From positions 248,001 to 312,000 of the forward strand of contig CAVWYO010000005.1 in NCBI GenBank assembly GCA_963759235.1: a stretch of 64,000 nt of DNA, in the 5' to 3' direction. Under the pieces are notes generated by a model. That model had not been told where the DNA came from. It did no database searches and was given only the letters and a program-made list of their open reading frames with translations. Source of the DNA: Bauldia sp963759235. Its GTDB lineage: Bacteria > Pseudomonadota > Alphaproteobacteria > Rhizobiales > Kaistiaceae. The position numbers and the translations under genes were made by a program. Below are positions 33,528 to 42,648 of this stretch, in pieces. Every line of letters starts with the position of its first letter. Position 1 is the first letter of the stretch.

Positions 33528-34716
33528 ATCGGCCGCGGAGCGTCACCAGACCGGTCAACGCAATCGCGGTGAAGGCGGCGCCGCCGAGGAAGGTCCCCTC
33601 GGGGCCGGCGAGGTCCCACAACCCGCCGGCGATGATGCTCGCCGCCAGGAGCGCCAGTCCGCTGATCAGGTTGAACACCCCGAACGCCGTGCCGCGCAGT
33701 TCGGCCGGTGCCGCGTCGGCGACCAGAGTGGAGAGGAGCCCCTGCGTGAAGCCCATGTGGAGGCCCCAGAGCGCCACGCCGATGCCGGCGCCGGCGATGC
33801 CGCCGGCAAGGCCAAGGACGAGGTCGGCGGCAATCAGAAAGACAAGTCCGACGATGAGAACCGTCAGCCGGTTGAAGCGGTCCGACAGCACGCCGGCCGG
33901 GTAGGCGGCCAGCGCATAGACGAGGTTCATCACGACCATGACGGTGGGGACCAGGAACACCGGCAGTCCGACCGACAGGGCCCTCAGAATCAGGAAAGCG
34001 TCGCTGAACCGCGCCAAGGTGAACACGCCGGCGACGGCCACGACAAGCCAGTAGGTGTCACCGAGCCGACCGAGCTCGGCGCGGGAGAGCGGGGCCTTGA
34101 CCGTCTTCAGCGTCGCCGGCCGTTCCGGTTCCCGCACCACGCCGGCGATCAGCCCGAACGACAGGAAGGCGGGCACCACCGCCACCCAGAAGACGAAGGT
34201 GTAGTTGTCGTCGCTCAGCCACATCAGGACGATGGCGAGCAGCGGACCGATGAAGGCGCCGACCGTGTCGAGCGACTGGCGGAGGCCGAAGCTGGCGCCG
34301 CGGATATCGGCCGGCGCGATATCGGCGATCAGCGCGTCGCGAGGGGCGCCCCGGATGCCCTTGCCGATGCGGTCGATGAAGCGGGCGGCGAACAGCCAGG
34401 CGATCGAGTGGGCAAGGGGGAAGATTGGCTTGGTCAACGCGGCGAGGCCGTAGCCGAGGGTGGCCAGGAGCTTGCGCTTGCCGAGCCAGTCCGACAGCGC
34501 TCCGGAGAACACCTTGGTGATGGCCGCGGTCGCTTCGGCGACCCCCTCGATGACGCCGACCGTCAGGGTCGAGGCGCCGAGGACGGTCACCAGATAGACC
34601 GGTAGGAGGGCGTGGATCGTCTCGGACGAGGCGTCCATCAGCAGCGAGACGAAACCGAGCGCCCAGATGCCGGTCGGAATGCGCTTCCAGGTGGCGACGG
34701 ATCGTGTATCCGCCAT
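33499..34716 (-). CDS. MFS transporter, first gene of a crcB operon
   Basis: The 405-residue product has about 12 membrane segments and MFS loop motifs (GALSDWLGKRK after helix 2, DRIGKGIRGAPRDALIAD, GVLSDRFNRL). The start at 34716 (MADTRSVATWKRIPTGIWALGF) is the first sensible one. The family (multidrug/unknown solute) does not reveal a substrate. The tight linkage with two crcB genes and DUF190 suggests expression with fluoride resistance. The leader upstream contains an intrinsic terminator, suggesting attenuation. Confidence 0.85.
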   Translation of the reverse strand: MADTRSVATWKRIPTGIWALGFVSLLMDASSETIHALLPVYLVTVLGASTLTVGVIEGVAEATAAITKVFSGALSDWLGKRKLLATLGYGLAALTKPIFPLAHSIAWLFAARFIDRIGKGIRGAPRDALIADIAPADIRGASFGLRQSLDTVGAFIGPLLAIVLMWLSDDNYTFVFWVAVVPAFLSFGLIAGVVREPERPATLKTVKAPLSRAELGRLGDTYWLVVAVAGVFTLARFSDAFLILRALSVGLPVFLVPTVMVVMNLVYALAAYPAGVLSDRFNRLTVLIVGLVFLIAADLVLGLAGGIAGAGIGVALWGLHMGFTQGLLSTLVADAAPAELRGTAFGVFNLISGLALLAASIIAGGLWDLAGPEGTFLGGAAFTAIALTGLVTLRGRFATATARAD

Positions 34717-34747
34717 GTTCTGTCCCTTCACGGTCGAGCCCGGGCAA

Positions 34748-34769
34748 CAAAAAACCCGCCGGCCGGCGG
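34748..34769 (-). terminator. attenuator-like terminator in the MFS-crcB leader
   Basis: On the minus strand the palindrome CCCGCCGGCCGGCGGG (34754-34769) is followed by six T residues (34748-34753), 31 bp before the MFS start codon. No minus-strand gene lies upstream within the 195-bp divergent gap, so the terminator can only act on the leader of this operon. A second imperfect hairpin (around TACCGCTG-CGG-CAGTGGGTA) precedes it. Conditional termination is the natural reading; the signal is unknown. Confidence 0.6.
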
Positions 34770-34910
34770 GCACACATACCCACTGCCGCAGCGGTAAGCC
34801 CGGGCGCCGCGAGGGTCAAGAGCGCCGCCGCCCCTGCCTCTCGGGGTGAGGTCGCCACGCCCCTCCGCCGATGCTATGACACCCGCATCTCGCCACAGAA
34901 CAATCCGTCG

Positions 34911-35984
34911 ATGCCAGCAGTCGAAACCAGAACGGTCGAAGCCGACGAGGCCGGAATGCGCCTCGACCGCTGGTTCCGCGAGCACTATCCGGAGCTGTCC
35001 TTCGGTTACCTGCAGAAGCTGATCCGCTCGGGACAGGTTCGGGTGGACGGCGGGCGGGTGAAGCCGAACGCCCGCCTGGAGCCCGGCCAGGCCGTGCGCA
35101 TTCCGCCGCTTGGAGGCGGTGTCGCCGAGGGGCTCGGCCAGTCTCCCCCCGCTGAAAGGGGAGGCTCGCCGCGAAGCGGCGGGGAGGGGTCGTCAACCGC
35201 AGAGCGCACCGAAAGGCGTAGTCCGGCACGCCCCGAGACCGAGGCCGACGCGCTCCGCGCCATGCTCCTCTACGAAGACGACGACGTTTACGTGTTCAAC
35301 AAGCCGCCGGGGCTTGCCGTGCAGGGCGGCTCCGGCCTCACCCGTCACGTCGACGGCATGCTGGAGGCGCTCCGCGACAAGAAGGGCCAGAAGCCGCGCC
35401 TCGTCCATCGCCTTGACCGGGATACCTCGGGCGTCCTGGTCGTGGCGCGCACCCGGCTTGCCGCCCAGAAGCTCGCCGCCGCCTTCCGCAAGCGCTCGAC
35501 CCGCAAGGTCTACTGGGCGCTGGTCAAGGGCGTGCCGAAGCCGCGCCAGGGACGCATCTCGACTTGGCTCGCCAAGGGGGAGGGGCCGGAGGGCGAGCGC
35601 ATGCGGGTCGCCGCCCACGGGGACGACGAGGCGAGCCATGCGGTCTCGCTCTATTCGGTGGTCGATCAGGCCGGGCAGAAGCTCGCCTGGTTGACCATGC
35701 GGCCGGTTACCGGCCGCACTCATCAGCTGCGCGCCCACGCCGCCCATATCGGCCATCCGATCGTCGGCGACCCGAAATATTTCGAAGCCGACGCCAACTG
35801 GGATTTTCCCGGCGGCATGCAGAACAAGCTTCACCTGCACGCCCGCCGGATCGTCATGCCGCATCCCGCCGGCGGCACCATCGACGTCACGGCGCCGCTG
35901 CCGCCGCACATGCAGCAAAGCTGGAACCTGCTCGGCTTCGACGCCGGGATGGGTGACCCCGACCAAGAGACGGAGGAAGACTGA
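34911..35984 (+). CDS. RluC/RluD-type 23S rRNA pseudouridine synthase with an in-frame repeat insertion
   Basis: The 357-residue protein has an N-terminal S4 domain (RLDRWFREHYPELSFGYLQKLIRSGQVRVDG) and the RluA-type catalytic domain with the essential aspartate in PRLVHRLDRDTSGVLV. TMRPVTGRTHQLRAHAAHIGHPIVGD is the conserved C-terminal part. In the linker, about residues 75-105 (GQSPPAERGGSPRSGGEGSS...) are encoded by a palindromic repeat, so this stretch is probably a late insertion. Gene order rarA-crcB-rluC-ATP12 is typical for rhizobia. The precise uridine target (RluC-like) is inferred. It overlaps the next gene by 1 bp. Confidence 0.92.
   Translation: MPAVETRTVEADEAGMRLDRWFREHYPELSFGYLQKLIRSGQVRVDGGRVKPNARLEPGQAVRIPPLGGGVAEGLGQSPPAERGGSPRSGGEGSSTAERTERRSPARPETEADALRAMLLYEDDDVYVFNKPPGLAVQGGSGLTRHVDGMLEALRDKKGQKPRLVHRLDRDTSGVLVVARTRLAAQKLAAAFRKRSTRKVYWALVKGVPKPRQGRISTWLAKGEGPEGERMRVAAHGDDEASHAVSLYSVVDQAGQKLAWLTMRPVTGRTHQLRAHAAHIGHPIVGDPKYFEADANWDFPGGMQNKLHLHARRIVMPHPAGGTIDVTAPLPPHMQQSWNLLGFDAGMGDPDQETEED
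35137..35200. repeat. palindromic repeat embedded in the pseudouridine synthase coding sequence
   Basis: Two adjacent hairpins make up the element: CTCCCC...GGGGAG around 35143-35164 (with CGCTGAAAG inside) and GCCGC-GAA-GCGGC around 35169-35181, continuing as GGGGAGGGGTC. Sequences of this form (CCTCCCC / CCGCGAAGCGG / GGGGAGG) are frequent between genes in alphaproteobacteria. Here it keeps the frame and lies exactly in the linker between S4 and catalytic domains. Confidence 0.7.
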
Positions 35985-36916
35985 TGACCGAGACCGCCGG
36001 ACCCGTCGCCCGGGTGAGGATGCACAAGGACGGACCGGAGTTTTCGGGCGTCATCTGGGGGTCGATGCGATCGGAGGAGCAGTTCGCGTCGCCGGGCGAA
36101 TTGGCCGAGTTCCTCCGCTTCCTCCTCGATCGCGGCATCACCACTCTCGACACCGCCAACACCTACGGCTATCCGCACGCCTACACGGTCGAGGAATTCC
36201 TTGGCGGCGCGCTGAAGGAGACCGGGCTGCGCGATCGCTTCGAGATCGTCACCAAATGCGGCATCCAGCGGGTGTCGCCGCACCGAACCGAGAACCGCAT
36301 CCGCCACTACGATTTCAGTGAGACGGAGATCCGCCGCTCGGTCGACCGCTCGCTGGCGAAGCTCGGCATCGATCATGCCGATGTCGTCCTCCTCCACCGG
36401 CCCGACTATCTGATGGACCCGGCCGAGACGGCCGGCGTGCTGGACGCGCTGGTCGCCGAGGGCAAGACCCGCTATGTCGGCATCTCGAATTTCTCGCCGT
36501 CGCGCTACCGCCTGCTCGCTTCGAAACTGAAGGCGCCGATCGTCACCAATCAGGTCGAATTCTCGCCGATCCACCTCGACCCGGTTTCGGACGGAACCTT
36601 CGACACCGCGATCATCGAGGGCCACGTCCCGATGATCTGGTCGCCGATCGGCGGCGGCCGGCTGATGACCGGCGAGGACCCCTATATCGTCAAGGTGAGG
36701 AGCACCCTTGCCGATATCGCGAAGCGGAACGGCTTGGCCGGGCCGGCCGAGGCGGCCATTGCTTTTGTCGCCCGCCACCCGGCGCGCGGCATCCCGATCG
36801 TCGGCTCGGGCAAGCGCGAGCGGATCGAAGGCGCCATCCAGGCGGTCAACCATCCGCTCGAGCGGCAGGACTGGTACGAAGTGGTCACCGCGACCAGCGA
36901 AATGCTCGAACTATGA
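35984..36916 (+). CDS. aldo/keto reductase family oxidoreductase
   Basis: This 310-residue TIM-barrel enzyme shows the AKR tetrad context: ITTLDTANTYG (Asp and Tyr region), FEIVTKCG (Lys) and VVLLHRPDYL (His). The NADPH-binding end GIPIVGSGKRERIEGAI is present. It resembles the YdhF-like branch. The substrate cannot be inferred. The ATG overlaps the previous stop (TGATG) and the next gene starts 4 bp before its end, so it is in an operon with rluC, the EamA gene and the ATP12 gene. Confidence 0.88.
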   Translation: MTETAGPVARVRMHKDGPEFSGVIWGSMRSEEQFASPGELAEFLRFLLDRGITTLDTANTYGYPHAYTVEEFLGGALKETGLRDRFEIVTKCGIQRVSPHRTENRIRHYDFSETEIRRSVDRSLAKLGIDHADVVLLHRPDYLMDPAETAGVLDALVAEGKTRYVGISNFSPSRYRLLASKLKAPIVTNQVEFSPIHLDPVSDGTFDTAIIEGHVPMIWSPIGGGRLMTGEDPYIVKVRSTLADIAKRNGLAGPAEAAIAFVARHPARGIPIVGSGKRERIEGAIQAVNHPLERQDWYEVVTATSEMLEL

Positions 36917-37822
36917 CGACGGTCGAGTCCGGCGGTCAAAGGGCGAACATCGACGGTTTTGCCGTGACGATCATGCTCGGGCTCACCTTCAGTTGGGGGC
37001 TCAATCAGATCGCCATCAAGGTCGCCAATGCCGGCCTGGAACCGGTGTTCCAGGCCGGGATGCGGTCGCTGCTTGCCGGCCTCCTGGTCCTTCTCTGGTG
37101 TCGCCTTCGCGGCGTTGACCTGTTTCGGCGCGACGGCACGCTCGCCGCCGGCATTGCCGCCGGCGTGTTGTTCGGTGCCGAGTTTGGGCTGATCTATCTG
37201 GCGCTCGACTACACGAGCGTGTCGCGCGCCATCATCTTCCTTTACACGATGCCGTTCTTCGTCGCCCTCGGCGCCCACCTGCTCGTCCCCGGCGAGAGGC
37301 TGACTTCTGGTTCGCTTGGCCGGACTGTTTGCCGCCTTTGCCGGGGTCATGATCGCCTTTTCCGACGAACTCAGCCTGCCCTCGCCGGACGCTCCGCTTG
37401 GTGACGTTCTGTGCCTGATCGCGGCGATCGGTTGGGCGGCCGCCACCCTTCTCATCAAGACGACGCGCCTGAGGATCGCCCCGGCGGAAAAGGTCCTGGT
37501 CTACCAGTTGGCCGTGTCGGCGGTGATGCTATTGGCCGCGGCGCCGTTCTTCGGATCGCCGATCCGCGCGTTCAGCGGGATTGTTGCCGGAGCGTTCGCC
37601 TACCAGGTTGTGGTCGTCGTCGCGATCACCTACGCGGTGTGGTTCTGGCTGCTCGCCCGCTACCCCGCCGGCCAGCTGACGACCTTTGCCTTCCTCACGC
37701 CCGTGTTCGGCGTGGCGCTCGGCGGCCTGGTGCTTGGCGAACCGGTCTCGCTCAATCTGTTCATCGCCCTGGCGCTCGTCGCCTTCGGTATCGCTCTTGT
37801 CAGCCAGCCGAGGCGCGGGTGA
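36913..37822 (+). CDS. EamA/DMT-family transporter, apparent +1 frameshift mid-gene
   Basis: Two frames together encode the ten-helix drug/metabolite transporter fold: residues 1-131 up to LLVPGERLT in the first frame, then (with one base removed in TGACTTCTGG, 37301-37310) LVRLAGLFAAFAGVMIAF to the end. The joined protein has 302 residues and both EamA domains (LNQIAIKVANAGLEPVF..., and GWAAATLLIKTTRLRIAP...). Substrate unknown. The fault may be natural, but its form is the same as in secY and rpoA. It ends GTGA, overlapping the ATP12 start. Confidence 0.85.
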
Positions 37823-38586
37823 GCGATCAGAAGCCTTCCCTCCACCCCGAGACGACAGCCCAGCGCGTGGCGCGCCGGGCGTTGCCGCGGCGCTTCTATG
37901 CGAGCGTTGCGGTCGGACCGGGTGAGCCTGGTTTCGCCGTGCTTCTCGACGGCCGAGCAGCCCGCACTCCGGCGAGGAAGCCCCTCGCGGTTCCGGACCA
38001 GGCGGTTGCGGCGGCGCTCGCCGCTGAGTGGGACGCCCAGCCGGAGTTTCTCGACCCGGCGAAGATGCCGCTCACCCGTCTCGTCAACACCGCGCTCGAC
38101 CGGGTCGCCGGCGAGATGGCGGCGGTGCGGGCCGACATCGTCACCCACGCCGGCACCGACCTGATCTGTTACCGGGCCGAAGGCCCCGAATCGCTGGTCG
38201 CGGCCGAGGAAGCGGCCTGGACGCCGCTCCTCGAATGGGCGCGGCAGGAACTCGGCGCCCGGCTGATCCTCGCCGAAGGAATCATGCACGTCGCCCAGGA
38301 TCGGACTGCGTTGTCGGCGATCGCCAAGGCCGTCCGCCCCTTCGAAGCGCTTGGCCTTGCCGCCCTCCATGCGGCCACAACGCTCACCGGCTCGGCGATC
38401 ATCGCTCTGGCGCTCGCCCGCGGCCGGCTGACGGCCGAGGCGGCGTGGGCCGCGGCCCATGTCGACGAGGATTGGCAGATGAGCCAGTGGGGGAGGGACG
38501 AGGTGGCGCTCGCCCGGCGCGCCGCCCGGTTTAGCGAGTTCCGATCGGCGGCGCTGATTCTCGAGCGGGCGCGCCAGACCGCCTGA
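37819..38586 (+). CDS. ATP12-family F1-ATPase assembly chaperone
   Basis: The 255-residue protein starts at GTG 37819, overlapping the EamA stop by four bases. RFYASVAVGPGEPGFAVLLDGRAARTPARKPLAVP, AEWDAQPEFLDPAKMPLTRLVNTALD and THAGTDLICYRAEGPESLVAAEEAAW are typical of the ATP12 family, which in mitochondria binds the F1 alpha subunit before assembly. The rluC-ATP12 linkage is common in alphaproteobacteria. The ending VDEDWQMSQWGRDEVALARR is a conserved signature. Confidence 0.93.
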   Translation: MSDQKPSLHPETTAQRVARRALPRRFYASVAVGPGEPGFAVLLDGRAARTPARKPLAVPDQAVAAALAAEWDAQPEFLDPAKMPLTRLVNTALDRVAGEMAAVRADIVTHAGTDLICYRAEGPESLVAAEEAAWTPLLEWARQELGARLILAEGIMHVAQDRTALSAIAKAVRPFEALGLAALHAATTLTGSAIIALALARGRLTAEAAWAAAHVDEDWQMSQWGRDEVALARRAARFSEFRSAALILERARQTA

Positions 38587-38635
38587 ACCGGTCCGGGTGG
38601 ACGGCGGAGGAGCGGGCCGCTCCCGCCCGCGGGTC

Positions 38636-39302
38636 TCATTTCGGCTGGGGAGCCGGTTGGGCGTTCTGCAATGTCGCCTCGAACGCCGCCTGAAGGTCGA
38701 AGCCGAGGGTTATCTGCATTGCCTGGGCCAGGTCGGGCTTGCTGCTCGAGGAACTTCCGGAGCTCGGCCATCCTCCAGGACACGATCCGCATGGGCGTCT
38801 CGACGACGACCGAGATGGGCGCCTTCTCGCGGGTGAGATACGCCGCCTTGCCGATGAATGCGCCTTCGCCGACGCTGCCCGCTTCCCGCCCGTGCGAGAG
38901 GATGCGGCCGGTGCCGCTGACGATCACGTCGAGCGTGTCCTGTTCCTTGCCTTCTTCCTCCAGAACGTTGCCGGCCTGCTTGTCCTCCCACTCGGCGAAC
39001 TTCAGGAGCTCGACCATTTCCCGCGGCGTCAGGGTGCGGAACAGGAGGCGATAGAGATGCTGTTCCTCGGCCGAGAGCTGTACCGGCCGTCGCTCGATCA
39101 GCAGGCGAACGATCCAGAAGACGTTGAGCGAGAGATAGGCACAGCTCCAGAAGATCGACACCCAGAGCGGCGTCGCCTGGAAGTAGTAGTAGGGCATGAT
39201 GGTCACGCCGCTGAGCGCCAACAGGACCCTGAGCCACAGGACGTCGCGGACCGAGATCGCCGTAAGGCCGATGATGTTTGCGATATCCGCCAGGATACTC
39301 AT
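38636..39302 (-). CDS. Popeye-like membrane protein with cyclic-nucleotide-binding fold, apparent +1 frameshift at the end
   Basis: After three N-terminal hydrophobic segments (VLWLRVLLALSGVTIMPYYYF, ...WVSIFWSCAYLSLNVFWIV) comes a CAP_ED/Popeye-type beta-roll (VLEEEGKEQDTLDVIVSG, VGEGAFIGKAAYL). The first frame reads through far past the end. Removing one base at 38741 gives KPDLAQAMQITLGFDLQAA... and the TGA at 38636-38638, for 221 residues. Such bacterial Popeye-domain proteins may bind cAMP; key phosphate-binding residues of CAP are not conserved here. It is divergent from nothing nearby and convergent with the ATP12 gene. Confidence 0.75.
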
Positions 39303-39419
39303 CGCCTGCTCCCTGTCGCCCGCGTGAGGAGGTCGTCGACGGGCATCACCATTCAGGAGATTAAACGCAATTCAGCGTGGCGATCACGGGCTTTTGGCCG
39401 ATTGCATCCGCGGCGCGGC

Positions 39420-40364
39420 TCAATAGCCGTCGAGCTTGCGGTAGGGGTTGGGCAGCCGGCCGAAATGGGCGGAGAGCGCCCCGGCCGAGGCCGCGATCTT
39501 GCGCATGGCCGCGGCAACGGTCTCCTCGAACCGCTTGAACCCGAAGATCAGCATCAGCGGCGACAGGATGATCGTGACGATCATGCGGAAGATGCGGAAG
39601 ATAAGCTGACCCGGCTTCCGCCGCCGTTCGCCGCGCGGCACGTCGAGGGCCGTCTCCGAGCGCGCCATGCCGGCGCCGACCCGGTATTCCCGCCGGAGCT
39701 GCCATTTGAGGCTCAGCCGCTCGGGCACCTGGGTCTCGCGCACAACCGATTTCTCGGTGGCGACGATCCGCGCGCCGATCCGCCGGGCGCGGCGGAAGAA
39801 GTGGGAGTCGCTGCCGCCGGCGAACCGCAGCCTTTCGTCGAAGCGAAGCGCCGCCTTGTCCGGCCGCACCAGCCAGGCGGCGAAGGCGACGTTGTGGGTG
39901 TAGGCGACGTCGAGTTCCTGTCCCTCGGCGCGCGCCGGATAGTTGGTCGGCAGCACGAAGAGCGGCAGCCGCTCGGGATAGATCTTGACCAGCTTGCCCT
40001 GGACGACGTCGGCCTTGAAGGCGGTGCCGGCCTCGATCAGGCTCTTCAGCCAGCCAGGATCGGCGATCTCGTCGTCGTCCACGCAGACGATCCAGTCCGC
40101 GCTCCTGGCGAGGGCTTCGTCGATGGCGCGGTTGCGGGCGTGCGGAATGCCCGGTTCCGGCTCGTGCACAAGGGTGACGGGAAAGGCCGCACCGGCCGCG
40201 ACCCGGGCAACCACCGCGTCGGCCTGCGGGGCAGGGTTGTTGTCGACCACGATGAGCTCGACCTCGGCGCCGGCCGGCGGTTCCTGGCCCGCCACCGACT
40301 GGAGGCATTCGGCCAGCATTCCCGGCCGTCCGGCGGTGCAGATGGTTACGCAGACCTTGGTCAT
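39420..40364 (-). CDS. GT2-family glycosyltransferase
   Basis: This 314-residue protein has the GT-A fold signature: VCVTICTAGRPGMLAECLQSV at the start, VELIVVDNNP, the metal-binding CVDDDEIADPGW and a C-terminal amphipathic/hydrophobic stretch (MIVTIILSPLMLIFGF) for membrane association. Donor and acceptor sugars are unknown. It stands alone, with no polysaccharide genes around it. Confidence 0.87.
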   Translation of the reverse strand: MTKVCVTICTAGRPGMLAECLQSVAGQEPPAGAEVELIVVDNNPAPQADAVVARVAAGAAFPVTLVHEPEPGIPHARNRAIDEALARSADWIVCVDDDEIADPGWLKSLIEAGTAFKADVVQGKLVKIYPERLPLFVLPTNYPARAEGQELDVAYTHNVAFAAWLVRPDKAALRFDERLRFAGGSDSHFFRRARRIGARIVATEKSVVRETQVPERLSLKWQLRREYRVGAGMARSETALDVPRGERRRKPGQLIFRIFRMIVTIILSPLMLIFGFKRFEETVAAAMRKIAASAGALSAHFGRLPNPYRKLDGY

Positions 40365-40435
40365 GGTGGCGGTCAGAAGGCGGCCGGCAGTGGGCCGGAT
40401 CGCCTTTGACTAGCCATCCGTCCCCGCCGACGCAA

Positions 40436-40460
40436 GCGGGCCGCCGAGCGAGCGGCCCGC
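40436..40460 (-). terminator. hairpin after the IS-interrupted RTX gene
   Basis: GCGGGCCGC (40436-40444) and GCGGCCCGC (40452-40460) form a perfect 9-bp stem just beyond the stop codon of the RTX gene ending at 40464. The T tract is weak (TTGCG on the minus strand). Confidence 0.55.
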
Positions 40461-40463
40461 GCT

Positions 40464-41006
40464 TCAGAGGATGAGGAAATCGTCGTGGGTCAGCTTCGGG
40501 CTGCCGTCGAGCGTTGCAAACTCGACCTGATGCGTGCCGCCTTTTCCGTCCGCGTCGTAGTAGAGGGCGCCGGCAGCCTTGTCGTAGATAATGTGGTCGT
40601 CGTGGTCCTTGGCCTTGGTGCCGACCACGAAATTCTTGGCCTTCAATGTCTCTTCCGCTACGGTGAAGGCGTCGAAAATGGCCATGTCGAGATGGAATGT
40701 GTCGTGTCCGTGGTGGAAGTCGGTGATGCGGTCGATATTCTTCGGCCCGAGTAAGGTGCCGAAGTAGAAAACGTCGTTGCCCTTGCCGCCGGTGAGGATG
40801 TGGTTCTTCTCGTCACCTTCCAGAAAGTCTTTTCCGGCGCCGCCGAAGAGCTTGTCCTTGCCGCCATCACCGTAGATGAAGTCCTCGCCCGCCCCGCCGG
40901 AGAGGAAATCTTTGCCACCAAACCCGGAGAGATCATCGCCCCCGCCGCGCCCGTAGATGGTGTCGCGGGCTGACCCTCCGGAAATGTTCTCGGATTCACC
41001 CAATCC
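40464..41006 (-). pseudogene. RTX protein, 3' part (cut by IS1595-type element)
   Basis: These 180 codons continue the reading frame interrupted at 42731. Joining across one copy of the 8-bp duplication gives DQPKTIY-GLGESENISGGSARD, followed by RTX repeats (GRGGGDDLSGFGGKDFLSGGAGEDFIYGDGGKDKLFGG). The C-terminal module has LGPKNIDRITDFHHGHDTFHLD and YDKAAGALYYDADGKGG. The M at its apparent start is only an alternative codon inside the original gene. As it stands this part has no promoter or start. Confidence 0.9.
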
Positions 41007-41076
41007 GTAGATCGCGCATATATCCCCTTGACGTATGTTCGTTCATTTCCTATATCCCCCTTACAAGGAGACGGAC

Positions 41077-41946
41077 ATGGCCAAGGCGCTGACAATCACT
41101 GAATTCTTCCGCCGCTTTCCGGATGACGATGCCTGCTTGGAACATCTGTTCAAGGTCCGCTACGGCAGAGAGCCAGTGTGCCCCAAATGTGGCCAGGTAA
41201 ACACGTTCCACAAGCTGGCGAAGATGCCGGCCTATACGTGCAATTGTGGCCACCACGTTCATCCAATGGTCGGAACACCTTTTGCGCTGACGCGGACGCC
41301 GCTGCAAAAGTGGTTCTTCGCCATGTTCATGTTCACCACCACTCGCAACGGCGTGGCGGCAAAGGAAATCCAGCGCCAAATGGGCGTCACCTACAAGACG
41401 GCGTGGCGCATGGCCCGGTTGATCCGGGAATACATGGCCTATGTGGATGGCGATGCCCCGATCGGTGGCAACACTGGCGGTGCCGGCATCGTCGAAATCG
41501 ACGAAGCCTTCATCGGTGGCAAAGACCCGCAAGGCTTTGACGACAAGAAGATCGTCCTTGGCATGGTCGAACGGAAGGGAGAGGTCGTTACCCGCGTCGT
41601 TGCTGGTCGCACCACGGAAACCCTTCATCCGCTGATCGGCAAGTTTGTGAAGGTTGGTTCGCGCGTCGTGACCGACGATGGTCGCCACTACATGCACCTT
41701 GCTCGCGAAGGCTACTGGCACGCCGTGGTTAATCACAGCGCTGGCGAATATGTTCGCGGCTCCGCTCATACCAACACCATCGAAGGCTTCTGGGCAATGG
41801 TGAAGCGGACCATCGAAGGCACGCATATCTGGGTTTCCGAAAAGCATCTGCCTAAGTATCTCGCCGAGATTGAGTATCGCTGGAATTTGCGGCGCTCCCC
41901 GGAGTTGATGTTTCCGACTTTGATGATTTCTTTCCAGAGGCCATAG
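41077..41946 (+). CDS. IS1595-family transposase
   Basis: The 289-residue protein starts at 41077 after AAGGAG (41065-41070). An N-terminal zinc ribbon (CPKCG, then YTCNCGHH) is followed by the DDE-type core: IVEIDEAFIGG, VTDDGRHY and NTIEGFWAMVKR. These are the hallmarks of the ISXO2/IS1595 transposase domain. All motifs are present, so it is likely active. Its last 95 bp overlap the antisense passenger gene. Confidence 0.95.
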   Translation: MAKALTITEFFRRFPDDDACLEHLFKVRYGREPVCPKCGQVNTFHKLAKMPAYTCNCGHHVHPMVGTPFALTRTPLQKWFFAMFMFTTTRNGVAAKEIQRQMGVTYKTAWRMARLIREYMAYVDGDAPIGGNTGGAGIVEIDEAFIGGKDPQGFDDKKIVLGMVERKGEVVTRVVAGRTTETLHPLIGKFVKVGSRVVTDDGRHYMHLAREGYWHAVVNHSAGEYVRGSAHTNTIEGFWAMVKRTIEGTHIWVSEKHLPKYLAEIEYRWNLRRSPELMFPTLMISFQRP

Positions 41947-42064
41947 ACTCCAGAAGTCGTGCAAAGCGGTCAGCATCGCCAGCCATCGGGCGCTCCTTGG
42001 CAAAGCGGTCCAATTCTCTGCGCTTGCGGGCTTCCTCTAGGCTCAGGTGTTTTCCACGAGACAT
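41852..42064 (-). CDS. small IS passenger protein (MSRGKHLSLEEARK type)
   Basis: This encodes a 70-residue hydrophilic protein beginning MSRGKHLSLEEARKRRELDRF. Similar short proteins (SLEEARK...LDRFAKE) are, from memory, found beside IS1595-like transposases. It overlaps the transposase 3' end antisense by 95 bp, and its start is 5 bp after the end of the preceding passenger frame, so the two are probably an operon. Function unknown; a regulatory or addiction role is only a guess. Confidence 0.65.
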   Translation of the reverse strand: MSRGKHLSLEEARKRRELDRFAKERPMAGDADRFARLLESMASGKKSSKSETSTPGSAANSSDTQSRRDT

Positions 42065-42069
42065 TTATT

Positions 42070-42648
42070 TCAGTCTCTCCATAATTCGCGAATCATCTCT
42101 CCGAGCCTTGCGACACGAAAATCGTGCATGTGATAAAGACGTTCATGCTCTTTGATCCATGGGCGTCTCTCTATCGTCTCTTGAAGATTGTTTTTGCCAA
42201 TTGGTATCCTCGGATTTGGAACCACATCTAGTATGCTGAACCAAATCGCGTCAGCTTGGCTAATTTCTCCAATTTTTTAAATCACATCGGCGTTCCATTT
42301 CTCCGCACGCTTGCGCCAATCGTCCCAGGCCGCTTGAGTTGCCATGACTTCTCGGCCTTCATTCCGAAGCTCTACACCCTTTTCGCGCAGTTCTGACAAA
42401 CCAACTCGTGTTCCGCGTATTTGTTTTCGTAATTTGACCGCGTATTCAAGCATTACCCAAAATAAAATAGCTAGCAAAACTACGATCCCGAACAATATCT
42501 GATTGCTCATACTCATTTTATAGCCAATGAAATATAGAAAGACGGCAGCGGCGACGAAAAGTACTGTCTTAATGAAAATTGGGATCGTATATCGTTTTTG
42601 TCCGAGACCTTCTCTAAAGGCCTCCCACCTATCGTTCGCCCATCCCAT
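42070..42648 (-). pseudogene. IS passenger membrane protein gene with in-frame TAA
   Basis: From ATG 42648 (MGWANDRWEAFREGLG) the frame encodes two membrane segments (IFIKTVLFVAAAVFLYFIGY and ILFGIVVLLAILFWVML) and a charged C-terminus, stopping at TAA 42277-42279. The same frame continues open for 68 more codons (IGEISQADAIWFSILDVV...EMIRELWRD) to a TGA at 42070, which has no start of its own. This suggests a single ~190-residue protein with a nonsense change, or two coupled peptides. No known family was recognised. A start at 42693 is also possible. Confidence 0.55.

Noticed and set aside
34717..34910. Fluoride riboswitch before the crcB operon
   Set aside because: The GGCGA...GAUG segment near 34868-34899 (minus strand) looked suggestive, but the required downstream CUGAUG...CUAC element and pseudoknot pairing were not found. 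A covariance-model search would decide.
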